From assembly GCF_001182785.1 (NCBI RefSeq), contig NZ_CP012101.1:62001-126000 (forward strand): DNA of 64,000 nt, in the 5' to 3' direction. The translations under genes and the position numbers were made by a program. Shown here in pieces: positions 1 to 8,319 of the stretch. Positions within the stretch are counted from its first letter, which is position 1; each line of letters starts with the position of its first letter. The notes beneath the pieces were generated by a model that ran no database searches, was not told the origin of the DNA, and was given only the letters and a program-made list of their open reading frames with translations. Origin of the DNA: Bacillus thuringiensis (GTDB lineage Bacteria > Bacillota > Bacilli > Bacillales > Bacillaceae_G).

Positions 1-313
1 TATCAATGAGATTTTCGCCCGTTTTTCTGTAGGAGGTGGAATAGGCGGATTAGAATCTTTGTTAGTTCTTGGGTGTTTTGCTGTATAGCTTGATACAAAA
101 TGTATAAATGATCTTGAATCATTTCAATCGCTTTATATTCACTTAATTCTTTTTGTTTCTTTTGTAAAATGAGCTGTCGCATTTTAAACATGCTAGAGGA
201 CCATAGAAAAATGGTGATTAGTTTTCCATATACTTGGCACTCTAATCGTTCCTGTTTGACATCCCGACATTTCTCGATTTCAAAAAGGGACTTCCACGTC
301 TTAAATAAAATTT
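1..313 (-). pseudogene. IS231-family transposase, C-terminal fragment
   Basis: Read on the minus strand, this encodes the C-terminal part of an IS4-family IS231 transposase. It matches the intact copy at 42912-44342 through the segment after the catalytic glutamate (FKTWKS..., then [10 protein letters not shown] and NGRKSH). The reading frame stops at the TGA at 3-5, where the intact copy has CGA (Arg), so this end is mutated by one C-to-T change. The N-terminal two thirds are absent: a group II intron abuts the fragment at 313/314, and what lay beyond the intron is lost. Non-functional; high confidence in the family. Confidence 0.85.
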
Positions 314-1289
314 GTCAGGTAAAGGACTGGCGCGGTATCAGTTATGGCCCATTTCCAGCCCCTCCCTATAAGAACTGCTCGTGAGGTTTTCCCCCCCCAC
401 AAACTTCATCAAAAGGGTTATAAGACCTATCAAATGGCAAATACTTTTATCAATATCTTCCTGAGCTTTCAAGAGAATGGACTTTCCAATCCCAATAGAG
501 CCCTAGTACACCATAGAGATATTCATTACTCCATCTCTGCCATCCAATACTACGCTTTTGGCGCCGTTTCCTTCTCGTCAATAACGTACGGACTTTCATC
601 TCTGTATAATCCCGCACTTGACTAAAGGATCGACTTGAATTCCCAACCCGGAAATAATTCACCCACCCAGTCAGTACTGTATTGATTTGTTTTACTAAAT
701 CCTGTGCAGGTTTGGCGCCTGCATTTCTGATTAATTCTCGAATTTTCGCTTTCACTTTCGTACAGGCTGTCTTCTTCGGGGTAATAGGAACAAAGTGTCT
801 GCTCTTATTTCGATTCAGTATTTGCCTCAAATCAAACCCTAAAAACCCGAAGGGTTCTCCTTTTAAGACATTAACCATCCGAGTTTTCTCCAGATTCAGT
901 TTAACTCCCAAAGGCTTTAATTGTTCCCACAGTCGTCGCAATGCCAATTCAACCCATCCTCGTTTACTAGAATGTCCGCTTACGGTGATAACTATATCAT
1001 CAGCAAAACGGTGATAGTTTACAGCCTCGTAATGGTTTTCTTCTGTCTTACGTCGAATGGCATCAAATGTCCAATCTACTTCATTGAGGTAGATGTTTGC
1101 GGCTAGGGGAGAAAATAGCCCCCCTTGCAGGACACCGATTTTTCCTGTCACCTTGATAACCTGTTTTACGAGATGCATAACTTGCGAATCTTGGACATGT
1201 TTTGCGATTTTCTCCAAAAGTATGTGGTGTCGAATTGTATCAAAGCAGCGTGACAAGTCAACATGGATTACTACAGTCATCCGGCGCAA
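314..1289 (-). mobile_element. Group II intron, 5'-truncated
   Basis: The segment carries the reverse transcriptase/maturase frame and, downstream of it (minus strand, positions about 314-410), sequence with the look of intron domains V and VI: a stem ending in AACCTCACGAGCAGTTC and a 3' end CCTTTACCTGAC. The intron 3' end falls inside the IS231 transposase frame, and from alignment with the intact IS231 copy the junction is at the codon of the catalytic Glu of the YREK motif. The 5' part of the intron, including domain I and the N-terminus of the protein, is missing where an IS6-type end begins at 1290. Confidence 0.75.
450..1289 (-). pseudogene. ltrA: Group II intron reverse transcriptase/maturase, N-terminally truncated
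   Basis: A 279-codon frame encodes the C-terminal two thirds of a group II intron-encoded protein, normally about 420-600 residues. Visible motifs are the RT palm segment GVLQGGLFSPLAANIYLNE, the catalytic FADD box (usually YADD) within YHRFADDIVI, the FLGFDLR motif, and the maturase/thumb region with a GIIM-type sequence near VLTGWVNYFRVGNSSRSF. The frame runs out of coding sequence at 1289 at an IS6-type inverted repeat, so the fingers domain is lost and no real start codon remains. In intact introns this protein promotes splicing and retrohoming; this copy cannot be complete. Confidence 0.85.
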
Positions 1290-1370
1290 GGTTCTGTTGC
1301 AAAGTTAAAGAAATATAAAAAGAGGACGACAGATTCTTAAAACAGCCTAACAATTAAAGATGCATTCAAT
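1290..1370. mobile_element. IS6/IS240-type terminal remnant
   Basis: The segment opens with GGTTCTGTTGCAAAGTT, nearly identical to the terminal repeat of the intact IS at 5650-6459. No transposase follows; after the end the sequence soon becomes unrelated. It marks the deletion point of the group II intron. Confidence 0.55.
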
Positions 1371-1373
1371 TAG

Positions 1374-1409
1374 AAGGATCCGCTATTTATAGCGAATCCT
1401 TTTGTTTTT
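1374..1409 (+). terminator. Terminator-like hairpin
   Basis: An interrupted inverted repeat (GGATcCGCTAT / ATAGCGaATCC) is followed by a T-rich tract on the plus strand. It overlaps the stop codon of the minus-strand coding remnant at 1387. Confidence 0.45.
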
Positions 1410-1581
1410 GTGCAAATAATGACGAATTAAATGTTTGTTTAAAAATTACGGCATGGATGTATCCTGTTTGGCATTTATAATAATAACCCCGACCTATCAA
1501 GGGAATCCCCTTAACAGGTATCACGTCTTCGCCAAATTTTGTAGAACACGGCGATGGATGATAAGGTGCTAAATATGGTTC
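1387..1581 (-). pseudogene. Unidentified coding remnant
   Basis: A stop-free minus-strand frame of 64 codons (starting EPYLAPYHPSPC, ending AQKQKDSL) lacks a start codon and is preceded at once by a stop. A second frame just upstream continues the same style, so this looks like the 3' end of a decayed, frameshifted gene. I do not recognise the family. Confidence 0.3.
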
Positions 1582-1624
1582 TTATATAAATTAGGAAGAA
1601 ACTCAATCTTATCCTTTCTCAACA

Positions 1625-2264
1625 TCATTCATTTTTCGCCATATGGTTTGTTTTTTCGTGCGCTTCGTACCCTTTTACTAGTTTATAAAAAGAAGAACGC
1701 TTTATATCATATTTTCTCATCGCTCCGACCTCTGTAATCTTTCCAGATTGCCATTCATCATATACCTCAATGAATTGCTTCGTAATTTGTGCCGGTAGTC
1801 TTCCTAAATGCTTTTCTTGTTTCTTTGCTAATGTAATCCCTTCTGCTTGTCGTTGTTTGATATCACTCCATTCTTTTTCTGCAAAGGCAAAAAAATGGTA
1901 AGGGGTCCTTTTTGTACAGCCTGCTGAATGACATCATTTGTACTTTCATCATTATAATTCACATTAATAAATGCTTCCTTAATAAATTATAAGTTAATTC
2001 GCTGTTGTTCGTAATATCTAAATTCTTCTAGCGCGTCATTCATACTACGCCCCAGCCTTGTTAAAGAATCAAAAGCAATTGTATCCTCTGTTCTAGCTAA
2101 TCGTTTTAACATTTGATAATTTTCTCTTTTTATATTTTTCCCAGATTGTTTATGAATAAAATATCTCGATCTTCTATTCCTAGATACTTCATATTCTCAA
2201 TCTGGCGTTCTTCGTTTTGGTCTTTACTGGAAACCCTGACATATCAAAATATTTTACGTTGCAT
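1625..2264 (-). pseudogene. Serine resolvase (Tn3-type), degraded
   Basis: Joining three minus-strand frames gives a recognisable resolvase: start with Shine-Dalgarno GAGGTG at 2264, YVRVSSKDQNEERQ (catalytic serine segment), DSLTRLGRSMND, FFAFAEKEW, and a C-terminal helix-turn-helix part (LGRLPAQITKQF, GAMRKYDIKRSSFYKLVKG). Stops follow the first six residues and the LEEFRYYEQQRINL segment, and there are at least two frameshifts. It is about the full length of TnpR-type resolvases (about 190-210 residues). Such enzymes resolve cointegrates of Tn3-family transposons. A Tn3-type transposase fragment lies far away at 56870-57009. Confidence 0.75.
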
Positions 2265-2560
2265 TTTTTCACCTCATACATAATTATATCCCATTTCCAC
2301 CTGTAAAAGTGTACGTTTACGAACGGGAGATTGATCATTTTCTCCCGAATCCCCGAAAAAGAAAGAATCGTTGCCAAGGGCAATGCATGGTGATGTCTAT
2401 TAATATGTCTTTCATTATATACATAACTCATATAACAACTTCAACACTCTCCCTTCTTTTATAGAGCGTGATTATTGCATATATTTTTAAAATATCCATT
2501 CTTAATCAGCAATAATAAAGCAGGAAAAAATACACCCTATAAAAAATATATACATATACC
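2265..2560. other. Intergenic, possible remains of a res region
   Basis: No credible gene. Upstream of the resolvase remnant is an inverted repeat CGGGAGA ... TCTCCCG (about 2324-2348), a position where Tn3 elements carry res. The assignment is tentative. Confidence 0.25.
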
Positions 2561-2576
2561 TATACTAAGGAGTGAG

Positions 2577-2828
2577 ATGCCTTTGAAAAACTTTAAAGAG
2601 ACTTTAGAAAAAGGGGCAATACCTATCGGTCAATCTGACACATTAGGAAAATCGTTGCGGCAATTTGATGAAATACAATATGAAAATGAAACGTATCTCA
2701 TTGTTTGGCATCCCATTAATAATGAATTTGTCGGTTCTCATGAATCAGGGAATTGGATTTCCCATACTGATTTACATAAATCTCTTTGGATAAAAAATTT
2801 AAAAGACTCTTTTGCTTCGAAAAAATAA
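2577..2828 (+). CDS. Hypothetical protein, 83 residues
   Basis: A short soluble protein beginning MPLKNFKETLEKGAIPIG. I chose the ATG at 2577 because AAGGAG lies just upstream; the longer frame from 2475 has no ribosome binding site. The spacing to ATG is short (4 bases), so the TTG at codon 3 is an alternative. There is no signal peptide or membrane segment. A strong hairpin follows immediately after the stop, which supports a real transcription unit. Family not recognised. Confidence 0.55.
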   Translation: MPLKNFKETLEKGAIPIGQSDTLGKSLRQFDEIQYENETYLIVWHPINNEFVGSHESGNWISHTDLHKSLWIKNLKDSFASKK

Positions 2829-2862
2829 GAGAAGGTTCTAACAAAAGAGTTAGAACCTTCTC
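2829..2862. terminator. Bidirectional terminator-like hairpin
   Basis: A perfect 14-bp inverted repeat, GAGAAGGTTCTAAC / GTTAGAACCTTCTC with a six-base loop, directly follows the stop codon of the 83-residue gene. Confidence 0.7.
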
Positions 2863-2956
2863 CACATACTTTTTAGGGATTTCGTAAAATCGATAGAAAA
2901 GTGTATACTGTTTGATTTTCAAAATAGCACCTCCAAGATTTTTTAGATTTCTCTGT

Positions 2957-3816
2957 TGTTCTGGTGTAAAGAATGAACAGAGATTACATAAGACATGGCT
3001 TCCTAACGGAATCAGCTCTTATACGTTCAATCCAAACAAGTGCTGGATAAATATATTCTGATTTTTGACAGACTGCTCCCTTAATTTGAGTTGTCCTTTT
3101 TTGACCATATGCATGGCCTCTATTCCAGCAATCATTTTTGTAGCGGTTCGTAATGATTTTAATCCAAGCATGTTCCAGATTCGTTTTTTGATAAACCGAT
3201 GGTCTTGCTCAATCATATTATTTAAATATTTTTTCACTCGAAGTGGCATACCATGTGGTATGCTTTTTTCATTTTTTAATTCCCGTATCGCAAAGGGATA
3301 GGCTTTATCACCATCCACAGTTATTACACGAGGTTTTGTGACATGATAAGAACCCAATGTTTTCTTTAGAAAACGCTTGGCAGCCTGCGCATCTCGTTTA
3401 TTACTCAAATAAAAATCAAGCGTGCCTCCCTTGGAATCAACAGCACGGTATAAATACATGTTTTCACCTTTGATTTTGATATATGTTTCATCTACTCTCC
3501 AGGAATCATTTGTTCGTTTCAAATGTTTTCGAATACGCTCATTTAATTCAGGTCCATATTGATGAACCCATCGCATAATCGTTGTATGGACCAAGGATAA
3601 TCCTCAGTCTTCGAGCATTTCCACTAAATCACGAAGACTGAGGTTGTACCGTAGGTACCAACGTACCGCTAATACAATGATATCAGGCTGATAATGTTTC
3701 CATTTGAATATATTTTCTTTTTCCATACTGATCACACCTCTTTTTAAGTAGTAGTACCAGTATGGCCAAGTTTGAAAGAACATTTTCAAACCGTTTAGCT
3801 TTTTTGCACCAGAACC
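2957..3816 (-). mobile_element. IS6-family (IS240-like) insertion sequence
   Basis: About 860 bp bounded by imperfect terminal repeats (GTTCTGGTGTAAAG at the left; complement GGTTCTGGTGCAAAAAAG at the right), the size typical of IS240. Its right end cuts into another IS6-type 5' end (3817-3930), so this copy inserted into, or recombined with, a relative. I see no 8-bp target duplication. Confidence 0.75.
3019..3726 (-). pseudogene. IS6-family transposase with one in-frame stop
   Basis: Reading from MEKENIFKWKHYQPD (ATG at 3726) to the stop at 3019 gives about 235 codons, the usual length for IS240-type DDE transposases. The frame is interrupted only by a TGA at 3604-3606 where relatives carry an Arg codon (EMLEx-R-GLSL), a CGA-to-TGA change. 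After the stop, the catalytic core is intact: WRVDETYIK (D), ITVDGDKAYP (D) and MIEQDHRFIKKR (E). Without suppression or reinitiation no full transposase is made. Confidence 0.8.
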
Positions 3817-3930
3817 GGCTGATAATGCTTCCAGTTGAACAAATTTTCCTTTTTCATACTGATCAACCACCTTTTCTAGAGTAGAAATATCAGTATGTCC
3901 AAGTTTTATAGTTTTTTTGCATCAAAACCC
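3817..3930 (-). mobile_element. IS6-type 5' end remnant interrupted by the neighbouring IS
   Basis: On the minus strand a second IS end (GGGTTTTGATGCAAAAAAAC) is followed by an untranslated leader and the start of a transposase (MKKENLFNWKHYQP-like, here decayed: YEKGKFVQLEALSA). It stops abruptly at the terminal repeat of the IS at 2957-3816. Confidence 0.65.
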
Positions 3931-4108
3931 GTATTCTATATAGATTACTATATATATTCTATGTAATTGGTTCCTCTTTTTATGTTACAAATTCAAAAAC
4001 ATACATTAGTCATTGATAACATATAATAATTTATCTTTAAAATATAAAATGATAAACAAAATTACTTTATGTATCATCATTAGAAAAATCCAAGGGGGTT
4101 TTTAGTAA

Positions 4109-5608
4109 ATGGGAACTCATAGTAATCGGGAAAGTTTCATTGATTCACCAGCTATTCGATCAGCATATCCTAATTACGTGGATATTAATGGACGATTAAC
4201 AATAGATAGAAGTGGATTTAATGTGAATCAATCTGTTCAGTATACAAATAAAAATTGGATGAACTATATTGATAATTCGCGTACAATAAGTGAATTATCA
4301 ATTCCAGGAACACATGGTTCAATGGCACTTTATGGTAGTGTATTAGGAGATATTCTTATTAATCAAACAATGAATCTTGATATTCAATTAAACTCAGGAA
4401 TCCGATATATTGATATTCGCTGCAGACATTATTATAATACCTTCCCTATCCATCATGACCTTGCATTCCAAGATGCATATTTTGATGATGTTTTAGATTC
4501 AGTGATAAGTTTTTTAAATCAAAATCCCAGAGAAACTATTTTAATGAAAGTACAAGAAGAAACTGGATTCCAAACACCCCCAGTAGGTAATACAAGAACT
4601 TTTGGTGAAACTTTTAACTCCTATTTGAGAGGAAGGGAACATTATTTTTGGACTCCTACTAATAGTTCAAATCCAATAAATCCAACATTAGGGGAAGTTC
4701 GAGGGAAAATTATTCTACTGCAAAATTTTCCAGGTAGCAGACAATTTGGTATTGATTGGGGCTGGTTACATGTACATGATATGTGGGAGTTAGACGGTAG
4801 TAGTCAAATATACGCTAAATGGGAAAAAGTTAGAGAGCATTTTTTTAGTGCCATGCGAAATAGAAATCTAATATTTCTTACTCATTTAAGTGCCAATGGT
4901 CGTATTGATACTCTAGGGGATCCAAAGCCTTGGTTTGTAGCAAGTGGTTTTGCGGATCGAGAAAACAATAGTCTTGCATATCAATTAAGTAGCAATCCTT
5001 CTTCTAATTGGCCAGATAACCCACGTTATCATTCCACATCAGGTCCTATATTTTACGGAGGAACGAACGTTCTTACTACTAGAAGAATTAGAGATGGTAG
5101 ATTTACTCATACAGGAATTATTGCAGCCGATTTTCCTGGGAAAGGATTAATTGATGGCACAATTGCGTTAAACTTCCCTGGAACTCTTTCTGGTGATTTT
5201 CAAATTGTAACAGCTTTAAATAATAGTAGTGTACTAGATTTAAATGGGATTAATAATGTTACACTATGGTCGAATAATGAAGGAAATCATCAAAGGTGGA
5301 ATTTTACGTATGACCGATCAGAAAATGCATATGTAATACGTAGTGTAAGTAATTCAAATTTAGCCTTAGCTTGGGATACTTCAAGTTCTAATAGAAATGT
5401 ATTTGCTACAACAATTGATTCACTAAGACAGAATGAATATTATTGGATTTTAGAAAAAAATGGGGATGGTTATGTATTTAAAAATAAATACAATTCCAAT
5501 TCTAATATGGTGTTAACCGTTGTTGGAGGAAGTCATGAAGGTGCAAATATTCAGATGTCTGAAAGAGTCAGTGGAAATGCTCAAACATTTTTTAACAGAC
5601 TTATTTAA
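4109..5608 (+). CDS. PI-PLC X-domain protein with C-terminal ricin-type lectin domain
   Basis: A 499-residue protein predicted to cleave phosphatidylinositol or a GPI-type lipid. Residues about 50-350 are a bacterial PI-PLC fold: SIPGTHG (general-base His69), YIDIRCR (Arg104), PIHHD (His116), NPRETILMKVQEE and RGKIILL. In B. cereus PI-PLC the residue after the first catalytic His is Asp33; here it is Gly70. Residues 362-499 are a ricin-B/QxW-type lectin module (TLWSNN, GNHQRW). No signal peptide or membrane segment is visible: the start MGTHSNRESF is hydrophilic, unlike the secreted chromosomal enzyme. The start follows AAGGGGG. It is flanked by IS6 elements on both sides. The lectin module is closely related to that of the NheC-like protein at 33154-34965. 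Confidence 0.9.
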   Translation: MGTHSNRESFIDSPAIRSAYPNYVDINGRLTIDRSGFNVNQSVQYTNKNWMNYIDNSRTISELSIPGTHGSMALYGSVLGDILINQTMNLDIQLNSGIRYIDIRCRHYYNTFPIHHDLAFQDAYFDDVLDSVISFLNQNPRETILMKVQEETGFQTPPVGNTRTFGETFNSYLRGREHYFWTPTNSSNPINPTLGEVRGKIILLQNFPGSRQFGIDWGWLHVHDMWELDGSSQIYAKWEKVREHFFSAMRNRNLIFLTHLSANGRIDTLGDPKPWFVASGFADRENNSLAYQLSSNPSSNWPDNPRYHSTSGPIFYGGTNVLTTRRIRDGRFTHTGIIAADFPGKGLIDGTIALNFPGTLSGDFQIVTALNNSSVLDLNGINNVTLWSNNEGNHQRWNFTYDRSENAYVIRSVSNSNLALAWDTSSSNRNVFATTIDSLRQNEYYWILEKNGDGYVFKNKYNSNSNMVLTVVGGSHEGANIQMSERVSGNAQTFFNRLI

Positions 5609-5649
5609 TTTATTGTTTTATGTAATCATTAAACTAACATATTCTTAAA

Positions 5650-6459
5650 GGTTCTGCTGCAAAGTTTAAAAAAAGTATACATAGGTCGATACATTAGGGA
5701 TAGAATTTAAGCCATCATCATTAACTGTTGTAATTCCTGGTATGCCGAAAAGGCGAAGTCTTGTGAAAAACTTCGCCTTCGTTTGTAAAGGGCATGAATG
5801 GTTTCGATTCCTTTGATTGTACGTGAAGCATGGCGGAGGTTTTGAAATCCTGCGGATTTGACAAAACGTCGCTTGATATGTCTATGATCTTGTTCGATGA
5901 GATTATTGAAATGCTTAACAGTACAATGTTTCGTATGCACATAAAAACCATTATTTTTCAGTTTTTTGAGCGCACAAAGTAGAGCTGGAGCCTTGTCTGT
6001 TGTGAGAACTGTTGGTTCTCCAAAAGCTTTCACTAACCTTTTCATAAACATATAAGCGGCTTGATGTTCCCTTGTTTTACGAAGTTGAATATCCAAGGTG
6101 TATCCTTTTCGATCAATCGCACGATAAAGATAACACCACTCTCCTTTGACTTTGATGTAGGTTTCATCTAAATGCCATGCGAAATGTGCTGATTTATTTT
6201 TCTTCTTCCAAATTTGATAGATCAAATTGCCATATTCATGCACCCAACGCATAATGGTTGTAGGATGAACCGATATTCCACGTTCTCTCAAAAGTTCAGA
6301 TACATCTCGATAACTTAAAGAAAAACGACAGTAGTAGCCGACGGCTACCAAAATAATATCTTTCTTGAACTGTTTTCCTTTAAAATATCTCATGCATCAT
6401 GCTCCTCGAATCATTTTTCTTACATTTTAATTTCGTTTAGAAAACTTTGCAACAGAACC
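5650..6459 (-). mobile_element. Intact IS6/IS240-type insertion sequence, 810 bp
   Basis: Bounded by near-perfect terminal repeats (GGTTCTGCTGCAAAGTTT at the left, complement GGTTCTGTTGCAAAGTTT at the right) and containing one full transposase. The eight bases outside each end do not match, so there is no target duplication, consistent with IS6-mediated recombination or deletion. Confidence 0.85.
5707..6393 (-). CDS. IS6-family transposase, full length
   Basis: A 228-residue DDE transposase of the IS240/IS26 group. An N-terminal HTH (FSLSYRDVSELLRERGISVHPTTIMRWVHEYG) is followed by the catalytic residues in HLDETYIKVKGEW (D), LTTDKAPALL (D) and LIEQDHRHIKRR (E). The length is normal, no stops interrupt it, and it sits centrally between intact terminal repeats, so it is probably active. 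Degraded relatives occur at 3019-3726, 28715-29215 and 35165-35330; intact and decayed copies together can drive replicon fusion and deletions. Confidence 0.92.
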   Translation of the reverse strand: MRYFKGKQFKKDIILVAVGYYCRFSLSYRDVSELLRERGISVHPTTIMRWVHEYGNLIYQIWKKKNKSAHFAWHLDETYIKVKGEWCYLYRAIDRKGYTLDIQLRKTREHQAAYMFMKRLVKAFGEPTVLTTDKAPALLCALKKLKNNGFYVHTKHCTVKHFNNLIEQDHRHIKRRFVKSAGFQNLRHASRTIKGIETIHALYKRRRSFSQDFAFSAYQELQQLMMMA

Positions 6460-6873
6460 AACATCCGTATAATAATTTATATTTATACAACGAATTTTAT
6501 AAGCTATTATGTTAATTTTTTTATTATTACACGTGTCCTGACGCTTTATTATTGAAGATTATTGTGGTGGGAAATTTTAAAAAGTATAAAAAGCCCGATA
6601 GATAACAAAAATTTCAACTTGCTTTCCTCTTACAGCTCGATATAACCTGTATCTTGAAAGAGATACTGAAAATTTAGAGGACAGAATTGAAATTGTTAGA
6701 AAGCTTCTTCATGCTTTCTCATGATTAAATTGATATTTCTAGAAGGGGTAGCTCCATAATCGATCATTTTTGTAATGGTGATTTGCATTTTACAATGAGT
6801 TATCTTTAAATGAACCAAATCTGTATATAGGGGGAATATGATTGAACTTATCTGAGAGAAAAAACTAAAATTA
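6460..6873. other. Intergenic, no gene supported
   Basis: AT-rich sequence after the IS. A minus-strand frame here has no ribosome binding site or recognisable content. Confidence 0.4.
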
Positions 6874-7233
6874 ATGATGCATACTATTACTTTATTATCC
6901 TTCACCATTCTCATTTTATATAGCATTACAATTTTTTATGTATCATTTATTTTTTATTTCATATTTAAAGGAAAAGAGCTTCGTATAATTGCTATTGAAA
7001 CAGCTTTTTATCAGCTATTTACTTGGATTATTGTATTGATTTACAACACTTTTGTTATTAGAATTTTAATATTTTCGGTGTTCCATTTCGATATGAATGC
7101 GAGTAATATGTCAATCATATTGTGGACAGCTCCATTATATATAATCCTAAATATTTTATTAGTTTTCGGGCCTCTTAAAGAAATTTTATATGTATTACAA
7201 ACAAAAAAATTTCATATTATCGGTTATTTCTAA
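6874..7233 (+). CDS. Hypothetical membrane protein, 119 residues
   Basis: The translation is strongly hydrophobic, with about four membrane helices (residues 3-29, 42-65, 70-80 and 90-105) and a short basic C-terminus. There is no clear Shine-Dalgarno sequence in front of the ATG; GAGAGA is the only candidate. A five-codon frame with a better ribosome binding site (AGGGGGAAT-ATG) lies about 35 bases upstream, so the gene may have lost its original start. Immediately downstream is a strong bidirectional hairpin. Family not recognised. Confidence 0.45.
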   Translation: MMHTITLLSFTILILYSITIFYVSFIFYFIFKGKELRIIAIETAFYQLFTWIIVLIYNTFVIRILIFSVFHFDMNASNMSIILWTAPLYIILNILLVFGPLKEILYVLQTKKFHIIGYF

Positions 7234-7265
7234 AAGGAATAACCAGTAAAAAATCACTATACTTC

Positions 7266-7312
7266 ACACAAATTAATTAGCCCCTTTTAATCAGGTTCTA
7301 ATTAATTTGTGT
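7266..7312. terminator. Bidirectional terminator
   Basis: A perfect 15-bp inverted repeat ACACAAATTAATTAG / CTAATTAATTTGTGT sits between the convergent membrane-protein gene and manA. Confidence 0.75.
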
Positions 7313-7357
7313 TAAAACGAAAAACTTATAATATATATATATAAAGATAAATAATTT

Positions 7358-8302
7358 TTATATACTTGAAGCAATACATATAGAGTTACCTACCAAATCG
7401 TATCCTCCAAAATAATTAGGTATTATAAAGTGGTCTCCTTTTTTAAATAAATAATGCTTACCTTCCTTAACTAGCGCACCTTCCCCCTTTATTACACTAA
7501 CAAGAAGGAAGTCTTTTTGTTGTTCCAAACTAGCTGATCCATCTAACTCCCATTTTTCCACTGAAAAATACGGGCATTTAATAAAATTAGTTATACACAA
7601 ATCATCTACTTTTTCATGTTTAATTGTTAACTGATTCGAAATATATGGAGTTTCTATTACATCAATACTCCTTTCAAGATGAAGATCACGTAAATTACCT
7701 TCTGAATCCCTTCTATCATAATCATACAATCTATAGGTTGTATCAGAGTTTTGTTGTGTTTCTAATACTAAAATCCCTTTACCAATTGCATGAACAGTTC
7801 CACTCGGCACATAGAAGAAATCTCCAGGTTTCACCTTCACACGATGTAACAGTTGGTTCCACTCTTTCTGTTCAATCATAGACATAAATTCTTCTTTTGT
7901 TTTCGCATGATGCCCATAGATAATCTCTGCGTCTTTTGTGGAATCGATTACATACCAACACTCTGTTTTTCCTAGCTCTCCATTCTCATGCACGCTAGCA
8001 TACTCATCGTTGGGATGAACTTGAACAGATAGGTCTTGATTGGCATCCAAAATTTTTGTAAGAAGAGGGAAACGATCTCCCTCAACATTACCAAACAACC
8101 CTCGATGTTCTTCCCACAACTCCCCTAAAGATAATCCTTTATATTTCCCATTCTTAACAATACTTTGTCCATGTTGATGCGCTGCAAAAGCCCAACACTC
8201 TCCAGTTTGATTTGATGGAATCTCATATCCAAAAGCAGTTAAATGTGTCCCACCCCAAATTCTTTCTTTAAAAACAGGTGCAAAAAATAATGGTTCAGTC
8301 AT
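7358..8302 (-). CDS. manA: Mannose-6-phosphate isomerase, class I
   Basis: A 314-residue cytosolic zinc enzyme that interconverts mannose 6-phosphate and fructose 6-phosphate, linking mannose uptake to glycolysis. Family hallmarks are KERIWGG at the N-terminus, LSVQVHPND (metal-binding His segment), GTVHAIG (second metal-binding His) and a C-terminal cupin. Length matches Bacillus type I enzymes (about 315 residues). It begins 17 bases after the manP stop in the same orientation, so manP and manA form one transcript, as in B. subtilis. Confidence 0.93.
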   Translation of the reverse strand: MTEPLFFAPVFKERIWGGTHLTAFGYEIPSNQTGECWAFAAHQHGQSIVKNGKYKGLSLGELWEEHRGLFGNVEGDRFPLLTKILDANQDLSVQVHPNDEYASVHENGELGKTECWYVIDSTKDAEIIYGHHAKTKEEFMSMIEQKEWNQLLHRVKVKPGDFFYVPSGTVHAIGKGILVLETQQNSDTTYRLYDYDRRDSEGNLRDLHLERSIDVIETPYISNQLTIKHEKVDDLCITNFIKCPYFSVEKWELDGSASLEQQKDFLLVSVIKGEGALVKEGKHYLFKKGDHFIIPNYFGGYDLVGNSICIASSI

Positions 8303-8319
8303 GATTTGAATCCTCCGTT

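Noticed and set aside
450..1308. Several plus-strand frames in the group II intron region
   Set aside because: They are antisense shadows of the reverse transcriptase, which has clear RT motifs.
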